Shown one piece after another: positions 56,816 to 64,000 of a stretch of 64,000 nucleotides of DNA. The stretch lies in assembly GCF_005405545.1 (NCBI RefSeq), contig NZ_BJEG01000004.1, positions 4,946 through 68,945 of the forward strand, given 5' to 3'. Position numbers and translations under genes: made by a program. The notes under the pieces are model-generated. The model worked only from the letters and a program-made list of their open reading frames with translations. It had not been told where the DNA came from and searched no databases. How positions within the stretch are numbered: the stretch's first letter is position 1; every line of letters begins with the position of its first letter. Source of the stretch: Weissella hellenica (GTDB lineage: Bacteria; Bacillota; Bacilli; Lactobacillales; Lactobacillaceae).

Positions 56816-56849
56816 AGACACTGTTTTAATAAATCTTAGGGGAAGTATT

Positions 56850-58816
56850 ATGGAAAAAATGAACGATCAGGCTAGACAAAGTCCGATGCAAAAAGCAATT
56901 TCGCGGGTTTCGTATGCATTCGGTGCGTTTGGTAATGATGTTTTTTATGGCGCATTATCAACGTACTTTATCATGTTTGTGACAACCCACTTGTTTAACA
57001 CAGGTGATAAGGCACAAAATGATCGCATGATTATGTATATCACGGCGATTATTACGATTTTACGTGTTGTGGAATTAATTATTGATCCATTTATTGGTAA
57101 TTGGATTGATCGCACGAAAACGCGTTTTGGTCAATTTAAACCATGGGTTGTGATTGGTGGAACGATTACATCAATTATGTTGTTGTTACTATTCACTGAT
57201 TTGGGGGGATTGAATCAAAGCCATCCTTATTTATATTTAGTAGTCTTTGCAATTTTATATATCATCATGGATATTTTTATGCCTTTAAAGACGTTGCATT
57301 TTGGTCAATGATTCCGGCATTGTCGTTTAATTCAAAAGAACGTGAACGGACATCATCATTTGCGCGTATTGGTTCAACTTTAGGTGGTGGCCTTGTTGGT
57401 GTTGTGGTAATGCCATTAGTATTGTTCCTTTCAGTTAACCAAGTAAATGGTACAGGTGATTCACGTGGTTGGTTTGCCTTTGGTTTAATCGTTGCTTTGG
57501 TTGGTATTGCAACTTCATGGGTTGTTGGTTTGGGAACCAAGGAAGTGCAGTCTGACTTACGTAAAAACGTTAAAGATACCGTTGGTTTCAAACAAATTTT
57601 TTCAACATTAGCTAAGAACGACCAATTGATGTGGATTGCTTTAACGTATGGTATTTATGCAATTGGTATTAACATTGAAAATTCGCTAGTTTTGTACTAT
57701 TTTACATTTATCATGGGTAAGTCGACCCTGTTTTCAATTTTCCAAGGTGTCAATATTGTCATTAGTTTAATTTCTGTTTCAATCTTTCCCAAGTTAGTTG
57801 ATCGCTTTAACCGACGCCGGGTCTTTGCAACATGTATTGGGATTATGTTGGCAGGACTATTGTTATTCTCATTAGCTGGTAAGTCATTTGCCATGGTTAT
57901 TGTTGCCGCTGAAATGTTCCAAGTGCCACAGGCAGTTATCTTTTTGGTTGTTTTGATGATTATTTCAGACTCAGTTGAATATGGTCAGTTAAAATTAGGT
58001 CATCGTGATGAATCATTAACATTGTCAATTCGACCATTATTGGACAAATTAGGTGGTGCGCTTTCAAATGGTGTTGTTGGACAAGTAGCTGTTATTGCAG
58101 GAATGACAACGGGAGCAACAGCAGCGTCAATCACAGCTAGTGGTGCCTTTAGATTTAAATCGATGATGTTTGGTGTGCCAGCTGTATTGTTAGTTATTTC
58201 TTTCATTATCTTTTGGCGTAAGTCAACGTTAACTGAAGAACGACACGCAGAAATCGTTGATGAATTAGCTAAGACTTGGGGTAAAAATATTACTGTTGAA
58301 CAGGAAGAGACACCAAATGCACAAAATATTGTTTTAACCACGCCTGTTGATGGTCAAATTAAACAATTAGCGTCAGTATCAGATCAGACGTTTGCGAGTG
58401 GTCAAGTGGGTAAAGGATTTGCAGTTGTACCAACTGATGGTAAAGTATACGCGCCATTTGATGCAACAGTTAAGCAGGTTTTCCCAACTCGTCATGCAGT
58501 GGGATTGGTTTCAGCAGATGGCGTTGCCCTACTAATTCACATTGGTTTTGGGACAGTTCATATGAATGGTACTGGTTTTGTCAGTTTGGTGACAGAAGGT
58601 CAAACTGTTAAAAAAGGTGATCAATTAATTGAATTCTGGGATCCGGCCATTAAAAAAGCGGGTTATGACGATACAGTAGCTGTTGTGGTAACAAATTGGC
58701 AAAACTTTAAAGACTTTAATGTCGTAACACCGATAGATAAACAAGTGACAGCAGTGAGCGAAGCAGTTTTTACTTTAAGCAAAGCGGCCAACGATAATAA
58801 AGGAGTAAGCAAATAA
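56850..58816 (+). pseudogene. GPH-family galactoside transporter with IIA domain, frameshifted
   Basis: Two overlapping frames encode one LacS/RafP/MelB-like transporter. The first (56850-57311) gives the N-terminus and ends at a TGA shortly after IIMDIF. The second (from about 57279, open to 58816) continues with [23 protein letters not shown], then helices and a C-terminal EIIA-Glc-like domain with the phosphorylatable His in LLIHIGFGTVHMNG. Adding one T to the run at 57274-57278 restores a continuous protein ([19 protein letters not shown]). Either the gene is broken, varies by slippage at the T-run, or the base was lost in sequencing. Start ATG 56850 follows TAGGGG. Confidence 0.88.
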
Positions 58817-61017
58817 TGACACCAGGTAATTTAATTGAATTTGATGAAAAGACGCAATCCTTCCATTTGCATAACGATGAAATTTCATATGTACTGGGTA
58901 TTGAAGAAGATGGCGTTTTAGCGCACCTGTATTATGGACAAAGAATTAAGCAGTATCGTGGTCACCTCAAGAGTCCTAGACTTGATCGTGGCTTTTCGGG
59001 TAACTTACCAGGCTCATTAGACCGCACATACTCATTAGATGCAATTTTGCGTGAATATAGTTATGAGGGGGATGGGGATTATAGATCGCCAGCGCTGGTG
59101 ATTCGTCAAGCAGATGGAAGCCGGTCAGCATTCTTCAAATACCAAGATCATACAATTTCGGATGGTAAACCTAAGTTAGTGGGGTTACCAGCGACATATG
59201 TTATGGATGATACTGAAGCACAGACATTGACCATTAATTTAGTTGATGAAGTGAGTCAATTAAATCTGGCGATGAATTATACGATTTATCGCCAACGACC
59301 AGTTATTACTCGTTCTGTCCAAATCATTAATAATGGTGATCAAGCGGTTCACGTAGAGAAAGTGGCCTCAATGATGATTGATTTACCGGCCGGCGCAAAG
59401 GACGTCATTTCCTTGCCAGGTGGACAAGTTAATGAACGTAATATTAACCGCGAACCAATTACGTTTGGTACGAAAGTATTCCAAAGTCGCCGTGGTACGA
59501 CAAGTCATCATATGAATAATTTTATTGCAATTGCCGATACGCATGCTGATGAATTTCAAGGTGAAGTATTTGGATTAAGTTTTGTTTATTCGGGAAATCA
59601 TAAAGAAGAAGTCAGCAAGGATCCATATGGTACGTATCGGATTGCTGTTGGTGTTAATGATGACCAATTTGATTGGGAGCTTGCACCAAAAGATAGTTTC
59701 CAAACGCCCGAAGTGATTATGACGTATTCGCATACTGGTTTGAATGGCATGAGTCAGGCACTGCATGATGTCTTACGACAACGCATTGTTCGTAGTAAAT
59801 ATAAAAATACAGCACGACCAATTGTTGTGAATAATTGGGAAGCAACTTTTATGGACTTTGATGAAGCCAGATTACAACCAATTGTTGATGAAGCCAAAGA
59901 AATGGGCATTGAGATGTTTGTGCTTGATGATGGCTGGTTAGGTCATCGTGATGATGACAACACATCATTAGGCGATTGGCAGGTATTAGCAAAGAAATTC
60001 CCACAGGGATTGCAACATTTCGCAGATTATATTCATGAACGTGATTTACAATTTGGTATCTGGTTTGAACCAGAAATGATTTCGATTGATTCTGATTTGT
60101 ATAAAAACCATCCAGAATATATGCTTAAGGTTCCAAACCGTAACCCCAGCCCATCACGTAATCAATATGTATTAGATATCGGGCGACCAGAAGTTCGTGA
60201 AAATATTCATGCCCAAATGAAGACCATTCTTGATAATGCGGACATTGATTATGTGAAGTGGGATATGAACCGTAATTTGACTGACATTTATGCAACTGAT
60301 TTACCAGCAGATCGTCAGGGTGAAGTGATGCACCGTTATGTCTTGGGCTTGTATCAATTGCTAGAAGATTTGACGACTGAGTACCCAGATATTCTGTGGG
60401 AAGGTTGCTCGGGTGGTGGAGGCCGTATTGATGCTGGTTTCATGTATTACATGCCACAATCTTGGGCTAGTGATAACACCGATGCTGTTGCGCGCATGCA
60501 GATTCAATATGGGACATCAATTGCTTACCCAACTTCATCGTTTACTTCACACGTTTCAGAGGCACCAAATCAGCAAACGGGACGCTATACATCACTTCAG
60601 ACACGTGGTGCAGTTGCAATGAGTAGTGTCTTTGGCTATGAGTTGGATCTTACTCAGATGGATGATGAAGAGAAACAAGCTGTTAAAGAGCAAGTCGCAC
60701 AGTATAAGCAAATACGTCAATTAGTACAATATGGGCAATATAGTCGTTTACTGGATCCAAGTGAAGGTAATCGGGGAGCTTGGATGTTTGTTAGTGAAGA
60801 TAAAAATGAAGCTTTAGTATTCTCGTTTAATATTTTGTCACAGGCCCAGCCAGAAAATAACACGCTTAAGTTAGTGGATTTGGATGCTGATAAAGTATAT
60901 CAAAATGTTGTTACGGGTGATGAATTTGGTGGGGATGAATTAATGCATGCCGGCATTTATGAACCAGCTGTATTTTCAGATTTTAATGCAGTAATTTACC
61001 ATTATAAGGCTAAGTAA
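58816..61017 (+). CDS. agaA: Alpha-galactosidase, GH36
   Basis: A 733-residue glycoside hydrolase family 36 enzyme that releases galactose from melibiose, raffinose and stachyose. Layout: N-terminal beta-supersandwich (to about 330), TIM barrel with FVLDDGWLGHRDDD, nucleophile Asp483 in YVKWDMNRNLTD, WEGCSGGGGRID, and acid/base Asp553 in SWASDNTDA, then a C-terminal beta domain. No signal peptide, so it acts inside the cell on imported sugar. The start overlaps the transporter stop (TAATG), so translation is coupled. All catalytic residues are intact. Confidence 0.97.
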   Translation: MTPGNLIEFDEKTQSFHLHNDEISYVLGIEEDGVLAHLYYGQRIKQYRGHLKSPRLDRGFSGNLPGSLDRTYSLDAILREYSYEGDGDYRSPALVIRQADGSRSAFFKYQDHTISDGKPKLVGLPATYVMDDTEAQTLTINLVDEVSQLNLAMNYTIYRQRPVITRSVQIINNGDQAVHVEKVASMMIDLPAGAKDVISLPGGQVNERNINREPITFGTKVFQSRRGTTSHHMNNFIAIADTHADEFQGEVFGLSFVYSGNHKEEVSKDPYGTYRIAVGVNDDQFDWELAPKDSFQTPEVIMTYSHTGLNGMSQALHDVLRQRIVRSKYKNTARPIVVNNWEATFMDFDEARLQPIVDEAKEMGIEMFVLDDGWLGHRDDDNTSLGDWQVLAKKFPQGLQHFADYIHERDLQFGIWFEPEMISIDSDLYKNHPEYMLKVPNRNPSPSRNQYVLDIGRPEVRENIHAQMKTILDNADIDYVKWDMNRNLTDIYATDLPADRQGEVMHRYVLGLYQLLEDLTTEYPDILWEGCSGGGGRIDAGFMYYMPQSWASDNTDAVARMQIQYGTSIAYPTSSFTSHVSEAPNQQTGRYTSLQTRGAVAMSSVFGYELDLTQMDDEEKQAVKEQVAQYKQIRQLVQYGQYSRLLDPSEGNRGAWMFVSEDKNEALVFSFNILSQAQPENNTLKLVDLDADKVYQNVVTGDEFGGDELMHAGIYEPAVFSDFNAVIYHYKAK

Positions 61018-61054
61018 GCTTAATTAGAACAAAGCTACATTTTTAAAATGCAAT

Positions 61055-61102
61055 CAAGAGGATCATTTTTAGATTTTAAATCTAGAAGGGATGCTCTTTT
61101 TA
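61055..61102 (+). terminator. Terminator after agaA
   Basis: AAGAG/CTCTT and GATC/GAT pairings around TAGATT/AATCTA, followed by TTTTA. Confidence 0.75.
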
Positions 61103-61105
61103 GCG

Positions 61106-61157
61106 TTAATGGCCAATTATATTTTGCCATTAATTGTATATTTAGAGAAATATACAA
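61106..61157. promoter_or_regulatory. Two tandem palindromes before the ASCH gene
   Basis: TTAATGGC/GCCATTAA (61106-61113 with 61126-61133) is followed directly by TTGTATATTT/AAATATACAA (61134-61143 with 61148-61157). A TATAAT -10 lies at 61169-61174, so the second palindrome covers the -35 region and may be an operator. Confidence 0.5.
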
Positions 61158-61197
61158 TAAAAACAAGTTATAATAGCGTCATGGAAGGGAGCATGAC

Positions 61198-61659
61198 ATG
61201 GTAAATAACAGACAAGTGACACAATATTGGGGAAATTTTTGTGCGTTAAAAGGGATATCACCAGCAACGCCTTATTCAGCTTGGGCATATGGGGATAGCC
61301 CAGAAATGGCAGATGAATTAGCTGAGCTAACACGGCGCGGCATCAAGACGGCGACAACATCTGCAGCTGATTTATACGAGTCAGACGAACCCCAACCTTA
61401 TGTCGGTGAATATAATCTAATTTTAGATGGTCACCAACAACCAGTTTGTATTACAGTAACGAAAGTAGTCGAGGTAGTACCGTATGATGTCGTTTCAGCT
61501 GAACATGCGTATCATGAAGGGGAGGGCGACCGTTCGTTAGCTTATTGGCGACAGGTTCACCAAAAATTTTTTAAAGCAGAATATGCTAGTATAGGGCGGC
61601 AATTTAATGAGCAAATACCTTGTATTTGTGAAGTTTTTGAAGTGGTGTATGTTTTTTAA
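61198..61659 (+). CDS. ASCH-domain protein
   Basis: A 153-residue protein with the ASCH fold, a PUA-like domain thought to bind RNA or modified nucleosides. The RGIKTATTSAADLYE stretch carries the conserved GxKxxT motif, and VTKVVEVVPYDVVSAEHAYHEGEGDRSLAYWRQVH is the characteristic second half. Some members hydrolyse N4-acetylcytidine; others are of unknown role. GAAGGGAG precedes the ATG. Its 3' end is close to the SDR gene (22 bases), so it may be co-transcribed. Confidence 0.88.
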   Translation: MVNNRQVTQYWGNFCALKGISPATPYSAWAYGDSPEMADELAELTRRGIKTATTSAADLYESDEPQPYVGEYNLILDGHQQPVCITVTKVVEVVPYDVVSAEHAYHEGEGDRSLAYWRQVHQKFFKAEYASIGRQFNEQIPCICEVFEVVYVF

Positions 61660-61681
61660 AATGAAGAGGGGTAAATAGACG

Positions 61682-62461
61682 ATGACACAAGACACATTTC
61701 GTATGACACAATTTGATTTGACAGGAAAAGTTGCTATTGTTACAGGTGGTGCATCAGGATTAGGGCAATATTATACAAAGGCACTTAGTACAGCAGGTGC
61801 TGATGTTTTAATTATTTCTCGTTCACAAAAAGGCTGGGACGACATTAAGTCTCATGCGCAAATGACGGGTCATCGCGCTGAATTTTTGGCGATTGATATT
61901 ACTGAAGATGACGCTGCTGATAAAATTGTGGCTTATGCGATGGCAACTTTTGGAAAAATTGATATTTTGGTTAATAATGCTGGTATGACAATTCGTCATG
62001 AATGGGATGAATTTCCAAAAGAGGATTGGGATAAAGTGATTAATTTGAATTTAAATGCGCTATATTATCTATCGCAGGCGGTTGCTAAAGTTATGGCAAA
62101 GCAAGAAAGCGGTAAGATTATTAACGTTGCTTCGATGCAATCATATCGAGCAGGAAAGTTTATCTATCCATACGCAGCCAGTAAGCATGGGGTTGTTGGT
62201 TTAACCAAAGCATATGCTGATGCATTAGCAGCTCATAATATTCAAGTTAATGCGATTGCACCCGGGTATGTGAATACTGATATGACAAAGCCGTTGCAAG
62301 AAGATCCTGTACGTGGTCCTGAAATTTTGAATCATATTCCAGCAGGCCACTGGGCGGATCCTTCAGAATTGATGGGTGTCGTCGTCTTTTTGGCGAGTGA
62401 TGCTGCTAGTTATATAACCGGCGTTACGCTACCTGTTGATGGCGGGTATTTGTTACGTTAA
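61682..62461 (+). CDS. SDR dehydrogenase, gluconate 5-dehydrogenase/KduD-like
   Basis: A 259-residue short-chain dehydrogenase. NAD-binding TGGASGLGQ near residue 20, NNAG, catalytic Ser in NVASMQS, and YAASK (Tyr and Lys) are all present, and the end ITGVTLPVDGGYLLR is typical of the 2-deoxygluconate/gluconate 5-dehydrogenase group. It is followed by a GntP-type permease, so import and oxidation of gluconate, idonate or a related sugar acid is the likely role. The ribosome site is AAGAGGGG. Confidence 0.88.
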   Translation: MTQDTFRMTQFDLTGKVAIVTGGASGLGQYYTKALSTAGADVLIISRSQKGWDDIKSHAQMTGHRAEFLAIDITEDDAADKIVAYAMATFGKIDILVNNAGMTIRHEWDEFPKEDWDKVINLNLNALYYLSQAVAKVMAKQESGKIINVASMQSYRAGKFIYPYAASKHGVVGLTKAYADALAAHNIQVNAIAPGYVNTDMTKPLQEDPVRGPEILNHIPAGHWADPSELMGVVVFLASDAASYITGVTLPVDGGYLLR

Positions 62462-62481
62462 GGTGAATAAATAAACTCTCA

Positions 62482-62640
62482 TGAAAGCGATTAAAGAACA
62501 TTAAATCAAGTATTTAATTATGGGGCAAAAATTAGATAAAATTAATGTGAAAAAGGGCTAGTCAAAACTTGTGAAAGCGATTACAATAAAATGTACCGTT
62601 TTAGATTGTGAACGGTATTGTTGATATTTTGTTGATATTT
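62482..62640 (+). promoter_or_regulatory. Control region of the GntP gene
   Basis: TGAAAGCGATTACA (62572-62585) is a full cre match; TGAAAGCGATTAAA (62482-62495) is a weaker one. TACCGTT/AACGGTA (62594-62600 with 62611-62617) is an operator-like palindrome. TGTTGATATTT is repeated in tandem (62619-62629, 62630-62640). A TACAAT -10 overlaps the main cre. Confidence 0.65.
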
Positions 62641-62667
62641 AAATTGCTATCTTAAGGAGAAATTATT

Positions 62668-63999
62668 ATGCCATTATTTTGGGTTTTCGTGGGCATTGTT
62701 TTATTGATTTTATTAATTGTTAAATTCAAATTAAACACCTATGTCTCATTGTTAGTGACAGCTGTATTTTTAGCACTTGTGTTGGGGATTCCCGTCGATA
62801 AAATTGGTCCAGCCATTGAAACAGGAATTGGGGGTCAATTGGGCCACTTAGCGATTGTCTTTGGTCTTGGATCAATGATTGGAAAATTGGTTTCTGATAC
62901 TGGTGGTGGATACAGAATTGCAAATACTTTGATTCAAAAGTTTGGTCGCAAGCAAATTCAAATTGCGATTATTCTAGCTTCATTCATTGTTGGAATTGCC
63001 CTATTCTTTGAAGTTGGTTTAGTTGTGTTGCTACCAATTTTGTTTGTGATTGCTAGTGAGCTTAAAATCCCACTACTATATCTTGGTATTCCAATGGCTG
63101 CTACGCTGAATACAGCGCATGCATTCTTACCACCTCATCCGGCACCAACGGCTGTTGCAGGGGTCTTTAATGCAAGTATTGGTCAAGTTTTGTTGCTAGG
63201 AATAATTGCCGCTATTCCAACAATTATTATCGCAGGGCCAATCTTCAATATCATTTTGAAAAAAGTGTATCCAAGTGTGTATCATAAGGAAACGCCAAAC
63301 GTTTTTGGAGAATTCAAGACATTTAAAATTGAAGAAACACCCGGTTTTGGTATTAGTATCTTAACATCAATGATGCCTGTTATTTTGATTGGAATTGCGA
63401 CAATTTTAGAACCATTCTTGTCTACTAAGTCAGTCATTGGTCAAACAATTACATTTATTGGTAGTCCAGATATTGCGATGTTGCTATCATTAATCTTTGC
63501 AGTATTCACAATGGGTGTGATGCGTCATGTTAAGATGACAGAAATTGGTAATACGCTGACAGAATCGATTAAGCAAATTGCCATGATGCTACTAATCATT
63601 GGTGGTGGTGGGGCCTTGAAAGAGGTTCTTATCGAAGGTGGTATTTCAGATTATGTATCAGCATTATTCGCTGATACTTCAATGTCACCGATTATTGCGG
63701 CTTGGTTAATAACGGCAGTTTTGCGTGTTAGCCTAGGTTCTTCAACTGTTGCCGGGATTACAGCCGCTGGTTTGATTGCGCCATTAGTTGCTTCATCAAC
63801 GATTAACCCTGCCTTGATTGTTTTGGCAATTGGAGCTGGTTCAGTCTTTGCTGATCACGTTAATGATGCTGGTTTCTGGATGATCAAGGAGTACTTTGGT
63901 CTATCACTAAAGGAAACGCTACTATCATGGACAACTTTGACTAGTGTATTGGCAGTAGCTGGCCTAGGATCAGTGCTTGTTCTATCATTATTTGTTTAA
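62668..63999 (+). CDS. GntP-family gluconate/sugar-acid permease
   Basis: A 443-residue inner-membrane permease with 12 or more helices. FGLGSMIGKLVSDTGGGYRIANTLI is the family signature near residue 70; AHAFLPPHPAPTAVAG and GAGSVFADHVNDAGFWMIKEYF are the other conserved parts. It should import gluconate or a related hydroxy acid by proton symport. Ends just before the window edge with its own TAA, so it is complete. AAGGAG precedes the ATG. A gluconate kinase would be expected beyond the window. Confidence 0.94.
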   Translation: MPLFWVFVGIVLLILLIVKFKLNTYVSLLVTAVFLALVLGIPVDKIGPAIETGIGGQLGHLAIVFGLGSMIGKLVSDTGGGYRIANTLIQKFGRKQIQIAIILASFIVGIALFFEVGLVVLLPILFVIASELKIPLLYLGIPMAATLNTAHAFLPPHPAPTAVAGVFNASIGQVLLLGIIAAIPTIIIAGPIFNIILKKVYPSVYHKETPNVFGEFKTFKIEETPGFGISILTSMMPVILIGIATILEPFLSTKSVIGQTITFIGSPDIAMLLSLIFAVFTMGVMRHVKMTEIGNTLTESIKQIAMMLLIIGGGGALKEVLIEGGISDYVSALFADTSMSPIIAAWLITAVLRVSLGSSTVAGITAAGLIAPLVASSTINPALIVLAIGAGSVFADHVNDAGFWMIKEYFGLSLKETLLSWTTLTSVLAVAGLGSVLVLSLFV

Positions 64000-64000
64000 G

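Overview
The window is a gene-dense, low-GC Firmicute chromosome segment. The gene set and order, AAGGAG-type ribosome binding sites, CcpA (cre) sites and many U-tailed terminators point to a lactic acid bacterium of the former Leuconostocaceae, most like Weissella. The genus is an inference. No rRNA, tRNA, insertion sequence, prophage or CRISPR array was seen.

Layout. 1-3262: end of the walRKHIJ-htrA operon (partial walI, walJ, htrA), then a candidate small RNA with C-rich hairpin loops. 3263-11912: a DUF1934 protein, an HD phosphohydrolase, a Cof-type phosphatase, rpoE (delta), pyrG behind a CTP-sensing attenuator, murA with Asp in place of the catalytic Cys, and the DEAD-box helicase cshA. 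12057-18406: a one-frame acpS-alr fusion, mazF without an adjacent antitoxin, helD, trpS, ppx. 18407-19145: 739 bases without a normal gene, holding a direct-repeat/hairpin element and a leftward cre-controlled promoter with a terminator about 470 bases on. 19146-24925: Gfo/Idh oxidoreductase, nnrD, pepV, a guanylate-kinase-like protein and two uncharacterised envelope proteins.

25092-34302: two complete uptake systems, a glutamine/glutamate-type ABC transporter and oppABCDF. 34573-38659: gdpP-rplI-dnaB (c-di-AMP turnover, ribosome, replication). 38742-47718: two MFS transporters, an M20 deacylase, a DUF454 protein, orphan ispE, an orphan BMP-type binding protein, an SseB-like protein and a ferredoxin-NADP reductase. 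45611-45757 holds a second candidate small RNA with G-rich loops; one loop is complementary at 13 of 14 positions to the first RNA's terminator loop. 47796-55468: gpmA, argGH with ARG-box-like sites, corA, heme catalase katA, zinc alcohol dehydrogenase.

55640-63999: carbohydrate genes. A LacI-type regulator, a cre-controlled galactoside transporter broken by one missing T, alpha-galactosidase agaA, an ASCH protein, an SDR dehydrogenase and a GntP-family permease with its own cre sites.

Most promising for follow-up: the pair of small RNAs with complementary loops and their matches to nearby GGGG-type ribosome binding sites; the cre-controlled noncoding transcript; the acpS-alr fusion; the Asp-type MurA; the lack of a lipobox Cys in all three extracellular binding proteins; and the frameshifted galactoside transporter.
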